Shown one piece after another: positions 1-6,350 of a DNA stretch of 29,722 bases. Every line of letters begins with the position of its first letter. The first letter of the stretch is position 1. The stretch lies in IMG/VR virus record IMGVR_UViG_3300009093_000104, positions 1 through 29,722 of that record. One strand, 5' to 3'. The position numbers and the translations under genes were made by a program. Below the pieces are notes generated by a model that saw only the letters and a list, made by a program, of their open reading frames with translations, made no database searches and had not been told where the DNA came from. This DNA is from a virus.

Positions 1-330
1 GTCGCTCAAGGGTCCGTTGGTCTGCACGGTGACGTCTTCCCCAATCGCAGCGGCATTGAGCGCCACGCCCGCGATCTCGGTTCCGTCCAGCGATTGCGTC
101 GGATCGGCGAGAAAGATGACTCCAGCAACAGCCTTGACGGCGCGATGCGCAAAAATCTGCTCGCCGGCCGGCATGACAATAGTCGGCACAACTCCCGTGC
201 CAGAATCGCCCTTCGGACCTTGCGGTCCAACCGGGCCACGAATTCCAGCAGCCTCGATCGCAACCTCGTCGTCCTCACGCTCGACAACGATCTCGTTGAC
301 AGTCAGCTCAACGACAACCTCATTGCTCAC
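1..330 (-). CDS. Partial virion protein with short collagen-like segment
   Basis: An open frame of 110 codons starts at a GTG at 330 and runs off the left edge with no stop. The GTG overlaps the stop of the upstream gene as GTGA. The N-terminus is acidic and beta-like (VSNEVVVELTVNEIVVERED). It is followed at about residues 35-43 by a Gly-X-Y run, GPVGPQGPKGDSG. The rest (AGVIFLADPTQSLDG, then IAGVALNAAAIGEDVTVQTNG) has the hydrophobic rhythm of a small beta-rich virion domain. Collagen-like Gly-X-Y linkers are common in tail fibres and head-surface proteins. The place directly after the head-completion genes fits a structural protein at the head-tail boundary. The C-terminus is outside the window, so family and length are unknown. 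The GTG start and the missing stop make it easy to overlook. Confidence 0.72.
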   Translation of the reverse strand, partial: MSNEVVVELTVNEIVVEREDDEVAIEAAGIRGPVGPQGPKGDSGTGVVPTIVMPAGEQIFAHRAVKAVAGVIFLADPTQSLDGTEIAGVALNAAAIGEDVTVQTNGPLSD

Positions 331-710
331 GGCGTGCGATCCGGAAGCGCGACGAGCGACCCTTGCACAAAGGGCGTGACCGCATTCGGGCTGACCGAAT
401 CGTCGTACAACTCGATATACAAACTGAGTTCGCGCCGCACATTCGATGGGGACAGCTGAGGCGTAACATCAGAGCCGACGCTGATCTTTACGCGGCCCTC
501 GCCTGTCGGGATTGACAGCGTCGCCGGGCTGGCAGTGCTGCTCAGAGCGAGCACAACATTTCCAGCATCATCCGTGATCGTGCCACGCGCTTTCAGGTCG
601 TCGATGACGATAGGCGTCTGCGTGGTCTTGTCGCGGTATAAAAACGACTGGTCCCACGTCGTACCGCAACGTACGTATAGCGGCACAGTGATGTTTCTTG
701 CGCAGCTCAT
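327..710 (-). CDS. Phage structural-region protein, unknown function (127 aa)
   Basis: The protein of 127 aa begins MSCARNITVPLYVRCG. I chose the ATG at 710 because it overlaps the stop of the FII-like gene as TGATG; an ATG 24 bases upstream also exists in frame. After the N-terminus comes a pattern of alternating short strands: TWDQSFLYRD, DDLKARGTITDDAG, a Gly-containing turn in GEGRVKISVG, and ELSLYIELYDD. This looks like an all-beta, immunoglobulin-like phage domain. It loosely recalls the N-terminal domain of baseplate BppU-type proteins, but I cannot assign a family. It lies between the head-tail connector and the collagen-like protein, so it is probably a virion component. No catalytic motif is visible. 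Confidence 0.75.
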   Translation of the reverse strand: MSCARNITVPLYVRCGTTWDQSFLYRDKTTQTPIVIDDLKARGTITDDAGNVVLALSSTASPATLSIPTGEGRVKISVGSDVTPQLSPSNVRRELSLYIELYDDSVSPNAVTPFVQGSLVALPDRTP

Positions 711-1030
711 CAGCAGCCATCCTTGATGATGCAAACCACGATCGATTCGTCTTTGTCGGCAATCGCATCCACCGTGAGCACGCGAGTTCCGACCGTGAAC
801 TTGTCGCCACGCGCCGGCACCGCGCCGATTTCCGCAAGCCGCGCGGTCACCGTCGTTTTGTCGTCCAATACTCGCGATTGGTCGCCGATCAACTGCACGC
901 CGTCATCGACCATGACCGTGCACGGCGTTGAAGTGATCCCGCTGATGAAGGTCGCCGCGTCGGCGATGCCGGCCGACTTGAACGTGGCGACGATGCGCGC
1001 GTCGAGCGCGGCGAATGCTGGGTTGCTCAC
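710..1030 (-). CDS. Head-tail joining protein, lambda FII-like
   Basis: The product is 106 aa, close to the 117 aa of lambda gpFII. It starts at a GTG at 1030 that overlaps the upstream stop as GTGA. The N-terminal helix (NPAFAALDARIVATF) is followed by a beta-rich part with VMVDDGVQLIGDQSRVLDD and a C-terminal strand set with GTRVLTVDAIADKDESIVVC. This is the layout of the gpFII/Phage_attach family. In lambda, gpFII joins the filled head to the tail tip. Position supports the call: two genes after the major capsid protein, exactly where FII lies in lambda (E-FI-FII). The assignment rests on size, strand pattern and synteny rather than on a diagnostic motif. Confidence 0.68.
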   Translation of the reverse strand: MSNPAFAALDARIVATFKSAGIADAATFISGITSTPCTVMVDDGVQLIGDQSRVLDDKTTVTARLAEIGAVPARGDKFTVGTRVLTVDAIADKDESIVVCIIKDGC

Positions 1031-1203
1031 TTGCCTAGGTATCCGACCAGCTTGCGCTGCAGATCGCGGCCGATTTCAACCTGCTCTTTCAGAAGGTCGC
1101 GAATCTCGGTAAGAACGGGCAGCGTCAGATCTTCGCGAACTTCAAGCGCAGCGAACGGCGCGGCCGATTGCTCGGCCGGCCGCTTGTTTTTCCAAATACC
1201 CAC
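1027..1203 (-). CDS. Small protein in the lambda FI position (58 aa)
   Basis: This short frame lies between the capsid gene and the FII-like gene. It starts with GTG at 1203, three bases after the capsid stop, and ends in a TGA that overlaps the next GTG start. The protein begins VGIWKNKRPAEQS and continues as one probable amphipathic helix rich in Leu, Arg and Glu (TEIRDLLKEQVEIGRDLQRK), ending LVGYLGK. No known motif is present. In lambda the gene here is FI, which helps terminase-prohead docking. This product is less than half the length of FI, so I give only the positional parallel. Frame filling and coupled overlaps on both sides make it a credible gene. Confidence 0.62.
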   Translation of the reverse strand: MGIWKNKRPAEQSAAPFAALEVREDLTLPVLTEIRDLLKEQVEIGRDLQRKLVGYLGK

Positions 1204-1206
1204 GGC

Positions 1207-2232
1207 TTACGTCAGCTTCGCGCGCTGGAGCATCAGCGGTTTCGTGCAGACGTAGAGCGGATACGAACGCACATCGATCTCGACGTATTCGTTGCGATCA
1301 TCGTCCGGGATCAGGCGAGCATATTCCGGCTGGCCCAGCGTATTCACCCAATCGAACGACTCGCCCGGTGACAGCGCACGCTTGAAAACGCCGGGTGCAT
1401 TGACCGGGAAGAACTTGCACTTGTCGGTGGGCACCGTGACTGTCGTGTTGTCGTCGGTGCCCTGATAGTTGACGAAGGTGATGCCGCCATACCGGAACTG
1501 CTGGTAAGCGGTGCCGGTGCGCAGATCCGCCGCAGCCACTTGGTTGAGGTAGGTCGCACGCACTTCGGTATTCGCGATCAGCGCATCCCAGAAAGTGTCG
1601 CTGCACAGACCCATCGCGTAGGTGCGCCCGTTGATCCACGCACCCTTCGCCGCACGGACCATTGCGCGGACCACGCCATCGCACGCCGTGCGGACGCCGG
1701 CGCCGCTGGTCGCATCGAGGTTGAAGTCGATCTCTGCGGCCTGCGAAACATTGAACCCGCTTGCCGAGAAGTAGTCGATGATCGTGCTGCCATCGGCGTC
1801 CTTGACGACGCCCATGATCGCGCCGAGGCGCATGTTCTCATGCGTCAACGCAATATCGTTGCGCAGCGCAAGCATGCGGCGCATTACTTCATCCTGTACC
1901 TGCATCAGCTCCGATTCGGAACCGAAGGCGCGGATGTTCTGGATTTCGGACGCCATCACGCGATCGTGATTGGCAATGCGCACGGTCGGGAAGTAGCGAA
2001 GATCGCGCTTGTCGTTCGTGCGCGTCTTCGGCGGCGCACCGCGTTTCGTGGTCTGCACGAGGTTGAGCGTGTTGTCGCGCTTTTCCACGGCGAAATATTC
2101 CGTGCGAACCGGTTCGTCCTCAAAAATCTTGAGGTCACCGAGGAAGCTCGGAAGGGAGGGAACATTGTTGAGCGCTTGCGTCAAACTGAAAGTGTTGAAC
2201 GCGTCGCCACGGAAGACGTCCATCGAAGCCAT
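1207..2232 (-). CDS. Major capsid protein, lambda gpE family
   Basis: This is a protein of 341 aa, the same length as lambda gpE. It starts MASMDVFRGDAFNTFSLTQA. The N-terminus is followed by an extended-loop region (EYFAVEKRDNTLNLVQTTKR) and the typical statement of a gpE capsomer: RNDIALTHENMRLGAIMGVV and later AYQQFRYGGITFVNYQGTDD, ending in QPEYARLIPDDDRNEYVEID. These segments match the phage major capsid protein E family, which builds the HK97-fold icosahedral shell. The ATG at 2232 has a good ribosome site (CTGGAGA, about 7 bases upstream). A hairpin lies between it and the decoration gene, which could help set the relative dose of the two shell proteins. Confidence 0.95.
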   Translation of the reverse strand: MASMDVFRGDAFNTFSLTQALNNVPSLPSFLGDLKIFEDEPVRTEYFAVEKRDNTLNLVQTTKRGAPPKTRTNDKRDLRYFPTVRIANHDRVMASEIQNIRAFGSESELMQVQDEVMRRMLALRNDIALTHENMRLGAIMGVVKDADGSTIIDYFSASGFNVSQAAEIDFNLDATSGAGVRTACDGVVRAMVRAAKGAWINGRTYAMGLCSDTFWDALIANTEVRATYLNQVAAADLRTGTAYQQFRYGGITFVNYQGTDDNTTVTVPTDKCKFFPVNAPGVFKRALSPGESFDWVNTLGQPEYARLIPDDDRNEYVEIDVRSYPLYVCTKPLMLQRAKLT

Positions 2233-2306
2233 TGCTGTGTCTCCAGAGAAGTGAGGGATGTCGCCTCGCGGCGAACTGGTAAAAAAGCGAGCGCCTGAAA
2301 CGACAA

Positions 2307-2324
2307 CGCCCCCTTTCGGGGGCG
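2307..2324 (-). terminator. Hairpin between decoration and capsid genes
   Basis: A perfect 7-bp stem (CGCCCCC / GGGGGCG) with a 4-base loop lies 27 bases past the decoration-protein stop and 75 bases before the capsid start. Read on the minus strand it is followed by a T-rich but interrupted tail (TTGTCGTTTC). It could be a weak intrinsic terminator, or a 3'-end stabiliser or processing hairpin. Full termination would silence the capsid gene, so a partial or antiterminated site is more likely. Confidence 0.55.
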
Positions 2325-2350
2325 CTGGTGAGAATCAGGGTGAAGCTGGG

Positions 2351-2995
2351 TTAGCGAAGGATGATGCGCAGGGCTGCGAGTTGTGCAGTTGCGGTTGCTT
2401 GCTGACCGGCAGTGATACCGGACGGCCACGTCAGTGCAGCGGAATTCACTTCAGCCGTACGGGTAATCGCTGCCGCAGGTGTATCGGCCGCCGACGCATC
2501 GCAGTAATCCCACAGGATGCCTGCGGCGACCTCGCTGCCGTCCGTTGCGGTCGGTGCAAGCTGCACATACTTGGTCGCGCTGACGGCAACGGTGACCAGG
2601 AACTTGTCGCCCACGACGAAGTCGGTCGCGTCTGCGATCGTGAAGCTCAGGCCGCCGCCGGTGAAGACAGCGCCGACGAGGCCGGTACCGACCATATTGC
2701 CGGCCGGGTCGAATACCTCGAAGTTGCCCTTGTCGGTCACGGCCTGCACGAACACGACGCGATAAATGCCGGCCTGCGCGCCGTCGGCAACCGTGATCGC
2801 GCCCATTGCGCCGGTGCCGGTATTGCCAGCGTGGGTTTCGGTCGCCGTCCCGGTGACGATCTTGCCGAGCACAGTGCCGGCATTGATCGCCGCCTGGCCG
2901 GATTTCATGGTGATGGCGTCGGCGGAAATATAGCCGGCGTCGAAATTGCCCGACAGCATGAAGCCACCGGCGTGGAGAGTTTCAGCGAGACTCAT
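2351..2995 (-). CDS. Head decoration protein, lambda gpD-like with N-terminal extension
   Basis: The start chosen is the ATG at 2995 (MSLAETLHAGGF), with GGAGAA placed 7 bases upstream. The longer upstream frame reads through the neighbour and is not protein-like. The product is 214 aa, nearly twice the 110 aa of lambda gpD. The C-terminal part (AAGILWDYCDA, then AAITRTAEVNSAALTWP and a closing AQLAALRIILR) is characteristic of the HDPD decoration family, which caps threefold axes of expanded capsids. The N-terminal half is Gly/Ala/Thr-rich and beta-like (GAMGAITVADGAQAG and GNFEVFDPAGN), probably an added surface domain. It sits between the scaffold-position gene and the capsid gene, as D does in lambda. 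Confidence 0.88.
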   Translation of the reverse strand: MSLAETLHAGGFMLSGNFDAGYISADAITMKSGQAAINAGTVLGKIVTGTATETHAGNTGTGAMGAITVADGAQAGIYRVVFVQAVTDKGNFEVFDPAGNMVGTGLVGAVFTGGGLSFTIADATDFVVGDKFLVTVAVSATKYVQLAPTATDGSEVAAGILWDYCDASAADTPAAAITRTAEVNSAALTWPSGITAGQQATATAQLAALRIILR

Positions 2996-3038
2996 TGGAT
3001 TTCTCCGAATTGTGAGGGGGTGGTTTTTGCTACGGGGG

Positions 3039-3524
3039 TTATGCCGCTTTCTTGCCGCCGTACTTGGCCGCGATCTTGTCCCAGCCGGACTTTGCTTCGG
3101 CAGCTGCAGCGGCGTCGGCAGGCGCATTCGCGTGCGGCGCGCCCTTTGAATCCTTGCGGATCGCGCCGAGCGTGATGCCACGATCCTTCGCTGCCTTCAT
3201 CTGCGCGAGCGCGAACTGCTCCGGCGTGTGACCGGCTTCGATCGCAGCCTTGTGCTCGGTCTCGAAACCGGGTTCGGCGATCTCGGCCAGCGCCGTCAGG
3301 CGCGCGCGCTCGGCCTTCTGTGCGTCGGCGACAAGCGTCTTGTTCGCCTCGCCCATCGAAGCCTTTGCCTCGGTCAGACCGGCGGCGTGACCTTCGGCGC
3401 GAGCCGCAGCGAGTGCGGCGGAGTTGTCGGGCTGCACGATCTCGATCTGGTCCTTGGTGTAACCGGCTTCGATCGCCGTGCGCAGATCGGCCGTGGTGGA
3501 AACCTTGACGGTCTTGTCGCTCAT
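3039..3524 (-). CDS. Probable capsid assembly/scaffold-position protein (161 aa)
   Basis: The protein of 161 aa starts MSDKTVKVSTTADLRTAIEA at an ATG overlapping the protease stop as ATGA, with GGAGG upstream. It is Ala-, Glu- and Lys-rich and predicted to be mostly helical. Two near-repeated segments are visible: TAIEAGYTKDQIEIVQ near residues 15-30 and AAIEAGHTPEQFALAQ near 95-110. In lambda the scaffold Nu3 is encoded inside the protease gene C; here a separate gene occupies the slot between protease and decoration protein. Helical, charged and low-complexity composition fits a scaffold, but no family motif proves it. The tail reads SGWDKIAAKYGGKKAA. The function is an inference from place and composition. 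Confidence 0.7.
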   Translation of the reverse strand: MSDKTVKVSTTADLRTAIEAGYTKDQIEIVQPDNSAALAAARAEGHAAGLTEAKASMGEANKTLVADAQKAERARLTALAEIAEPGFETEHKAAIEAGHTPEQFALAQMKAAKDRGITLGAIRKDSKGAPHANAPADAAAAAEAKSGWDKIAAKYGGKKAA

Positions 3525-4417
3525 TTGAAACCTCCGAATTGACGTGTTTTTGCAAGTGCGGCCGCGCGTGCGATCGTTGATTCGAGCGAGCCAATATGGT
3601 CGGCCATACCTGCCTTCACCGCGGCTTCGCCGACCAAGACGCCACCGCGGCCAAAATCTGACTTCACGACGTCCGTCGTCACACCGCGATACTTCGCGAC
3701 GGACGCGATGAACGTCGATTCGAGTTGATCGACAACAGCCTGGAACTGTGCGCGGCCGGCTTCGGTCGCGACGTTCGGTCGCTTGTTCGGTGCGTTGCTG
3801 CTGACGATCTCGTATGTGCGTTTGCCTGTCTTCGCGTCGCGTTCTGTCGTGTCCTCGACCGTGGCAACAACACCAATGGAACCGAGCACGCTTGTGCGAT
3901 CAACGGTGATTGCGTCAGGCCCAACTGCTGACATCAGCCAATAGCCGGCGCTCGCCGACGTGCCGCCTGCATAGGCGAGAATCGGCTTCGTGTTCTTTGC
4001 GACAGCGTCGGCAATGTGCGCTGCGCCTTCGTTGATGCCGCGTGCGTCGCCGCCAGGAGTATCGAAGTTCAGCACTATCGCGTTGACGCTCGGGTCGCTC
4101 ATCGTCGAAGCGAAGTCGCGCGCGAATACAGCGAGACTTTGAGCCCCACTGATCTCGGTCATCAGGTTCGAATACCGCATAATCGGCCCGACGACAGGAA
4201 CCACCGCAACGCCGTTCGAGCGTTTCTCCACCGTGCGCGTGCCGTCGAGCGGTGTGCCGCGCTGGGTTGCGAGCGCCTTGCGGTTCTCCCAATCCGCTCG
4301 AGCACGAATCAGCACATCAGCGTCGAAATCGCGGTTTGCAATAGCCAGAATCTTTTCGAGCGCCTCCGGCAAAATCAGCCAATGCTGAGCGCATGCGATG
4401 TCAAAGGCGTTGATCAT
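3521..4417 (-). CDS. Capsid maturation protease, S49 family (lambda gpC-like)
   Basis: This is a 298-aa serine peptidase of the S49/ClpP-like fold. Visible landmarks in order are VAVVPVVGPIM (residues 71-80), IVLNFDTPGGDARG (114-127, with the Gly-Gly oxyanion turn), AYAGGTSASAGYWL (148-161) with the likely nucleophile Ser156, and VLGSIGVVATVED. Lys212 in NAPNKRP is a candidate general base. In lambda, gpC processes portal and scaffold proteins inside the prohead; phage relatives without the C-terminal scaffold part are common. Here the protein ends after the protease domain, and a separate helical gene follows with an ATGA overlap, which is the usual split version of C/Nu3. The start at 4417 lies 9 bases past the portal stop. 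Confidence 0.93.
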   Translation of the reverse strand: MINAFDIACAQHWLILPEALEKILAIANRDFDADVLIRARADWENRKALATQRGTPLDGTRTVEKRSNGVAVVPVVGPIMRYSNLMTEISGAQSLAVFARDFASTMSDPSVNAIVLNFDTPGGDARGINEGAAHIADAVAKNTKPILAYAGGTSASAGYWLMSAVGPDAITVDRTSVLGSIGVVATVEDTTERDAKTGKRTYEIVSSNAPNKRPNVATEAGRAQFQAVVDQLESTFIASVAKYRGVTTDVVKSDFGRGGVLVGEAAVKAGMADHIGSLESTIARAAALAKTRQFGGFK

Positions 4418-4425
4418 TTTGGTCC

Positions 4426-6135
4426 TTAGTTGCCCGCATCCGGATCAACGTCAGATTCGGACGGATCACTCGGCGGAACTGGCTTCGCGTTCGGGTCCGT
4501 TGCCGGCGTGACACGTACCGTTCCGGTCGGGCGCAGTTCCCAAGTGCCGTCCGCCTTGCGCTGATTGATCTCGCGCACCTGCTGGTCGTACACCTGATCG
4601 CGAGATTCACCGGTCATTGCCGCGCATTCGATCGACTCATTGCTCACGCCGATCTCGATGCGCTTGGCAGCGGCCTGCGCTTCCTTCAATTCATCCATTG
4701 CGCCGCGTGCCGGGCCGATCCAGATCGCGTTCGACCAAGCGCGCCGACGAATCGGGTCGGCATAACCAGGCAGAGCAATGCGGCCGCTCGCAACTTCTTC
4801 GTCGAGCCATAGCCCGTAGATCGGCTGCGAGAACTGACCGCCGACACCGGCGCGGTGCACGAGATAGAACCGCCACGCCTGGAGCATGGCCGCGCGCGCC
4901 GCGGTATAGCTGCCGGCATACGTCAGCAAAAGCTCATCGCTCGGAATTTCGAGCGCTGCGCCGATCTGTTTCACGACCGCCACGAAGAACGGATCGAATT
5001 GTCCGTTCGGTCGTGCAGGATTAGCGAAACTCGCCTTCGTGCCATATGGTGCTTCAACAATCGCACCATTGCCCATCGCGACATTCGTCGCCTGCACCGG
5101 CGGCGCAAACGTCGTCGGGTCAGGCGATGTCGTGTCCGGGTTTGCCGTCGGCGTGCCACCAAACGGCGTTGCCTCGCTTCCGTCCAGCGCAAGGATTGGC
5201 GGCTGCGTCTGTTCGAGAAATACCGTGAACAGACTGGAGACGACGGCCGCCATCATCTCGTTTTCGGACCACTTCGAAATCTGCCGCAGCGGTTCGAGGA
5301 TCGGAGCAAGCCACGGAGCACCGCGCACCTGACCGGGGCGATCCTTGTCGCTCCACAAATGCATGACGCGGCGCCGACCTGTCATCTGGCCAAACACCGG
5401 AAAGTAATCCCACGTCGCCGGCTGCACCGCAGACATATCGTCGCCGGGGTGATTGCTGCGCACCCAGCAACCGAGCGGCATGCCAAGCCTGCTCAATACG
5501 ATGCCGTCGTGCAGTTCCGGATCAGCGTCGCTAATCCATGCGTGATTCGCCAGATTGTTCGGATTCTCGATCCGATCCGCTTCGATCAGCTGAACCTTCA
5601 AACCGGACACGCCACCCACGCGCTGTTCGAACGGCGTCAGCGCAAAGCAATCGCCGCTCATCAAAGCCGAAAGAAGTGCAAGGCTCTGCAAACCATAGAA
5701 ATCCAGCGTCGCCTCAGCATCACACTCAAGTGGATCCTCAGCCCAGCGTGCCCATGACGTGCGCAGCTGCGCGTTGATCGCTTCCGCTTCGTCAGGCGTG
5801 AGACCGAGCGTCTGATAATCGATCGCCGGTCGGCACATGAGGCCAGTACCGACGATGTTCGTACGTGCGCGCGTCAGCGCCGCGCGGGCGAGTGGATGAT
5901 TCCGAAACGCATCGCGCGAGCGAGCGCGCAGCGTGCGCGATTCGCCTGCATGTAGATCACTCTTCCCGCTGCCGATCGTTGCCCACCACGACGCAAGGCT
6001 GCGCACGACCTGAGAGGCGCCGAGCCACCGCGTGTTGAAGCGCGGCGAGGAATTCGGCGGCAATGAATCAGCCGTGATCTCCGCGACCGGCTTATCGAGT
6101 GTGCCTATGCCGCGAATGCGATCGAACAAACTCAT
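4426..6135 (-). CDS. Portal protein, lambda gpB family
   Basis: This is a 569-aa portal of the lambda family (gpB is 533 aa). I chose the ATG at 6135 (MSLFDRIRGIGTLDK), which overlaps the gpW stop as ATGA; the sequence further upstream is a shadow of gpW. Typical features are the Arg-rich segment RTLRARSRDAFRNHPLARAA near residue 80, IVGTGLMCRPAIDY, GLQSLALLSALMSGDCFAL, the block VQLIEADRIENP and, in the C-terminal half, YTAARAAMLQAWRFY. Portals form the dodecameric vertex through which terminase packages DNA. The C-terminal tail is Pro/Asp-rich (PVPPSDPSESDVDPDAGN) and probably disordered, and may be trimmed by the next gene's protease. Confidence 0.95.
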   Translation of the reverse strand: MSLFDRIRGIGTLDKPVAEITADSLPPNSSPRFNTRWLGASQVVRSLASWWATIGSGKSDLHAGESRTLRARSRDAFRNHPLARAALTRARTNIVGTGLMCRPAIDYQTLGLTPDEAEAINAQLRTSWARWAEDPLECDAEATLDFYGLQSLALLSALMSGDCFALTPFEQRVGGVSGLKVQLIEADRIENPNNLANHAWISDADPELHDGIVLSRLGMPLGCWVRSNHPGDDMSAVQPATWDYFPVFGQMTGRRRVMHLWSDKDRPGQVRGAPWLAPILEPLRQISKWSENEMMAAVVSSLFTVFLEQTQPPILALDGSEATPFGGTPTANPDTTSPDPTTFAPPVQATNVAMGNGAIVEAPYGTKASFANPARPNGQFDPFFVAVVKQIGAALEIPSDELLLTYAGSYTAARAAMLQAWRFYLVHRAGVGGQFSQPIYGLWLDEEVASGRIALPGYADPIRRRAWSNAIWIGPARGAMDELKEAQAAAKRIEIGVSNESIECAAMTGESRDQVYDQQVREINQRKADGTWELRPTGTVRVTPATDPNAKPVPPSDPSESDVDPDAGN

Positions 6136-6350
6136 CGCGGCGTCACGTAGGTCACGCCGAGTCGACCTCCGCCAGCAGATATCCGCGCTTCCTGCGCTGC
6201 GAGAGCCATGTAGGTCTTTTCGTCCGCGCACAGGGCGGCATAGTCGGCCATCGTGACCTGACGATCTTTGTACCGAACATTCTGGCCGCCGCCGCGCACA
6301 GCTACCTTCGCAGCTCGGATTGCCGCGAGTTCGTCAGCATAGATGCCCAT
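6132..6350 (-). CDS. Head-completion protein, lambda gpW-like
   Basis: This is a 72-aa protein, near the 68 aa of lambda gpW. It starts MGIYADELAAIRAAKVAVRG, with a TGATG overlap to the large terminase stop. It has the gpW pattern of helix, two short strands around QNVRYKDRQVTMADYAAL, and a second helix (DEKTYMALAAQEAR). In lambda, gpW binds the portal vertex after packaging and makes the platform for gpFII. The order A-W-B is the lambda order. The C-terminal tail GGGRLGVTYVTPR is flexible-looking, as in gpW homologues. Confidence 0.9.
   Translation of the reverse strand: MGIYADELAAIRAAKVAVRGGGQNVRYKDRQVTMADYAALCADEKTYMALAAQEARISAGGGRLGVTYVTPR

Noticed and set aside
6-287. Minus-strand ATG frame of 93 codons at the left edge
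   Set aside because: It is an Arg/Ser/Leu-rich shadow of the GTG-started collagen-like frame, which is coupled to the upstream gene.
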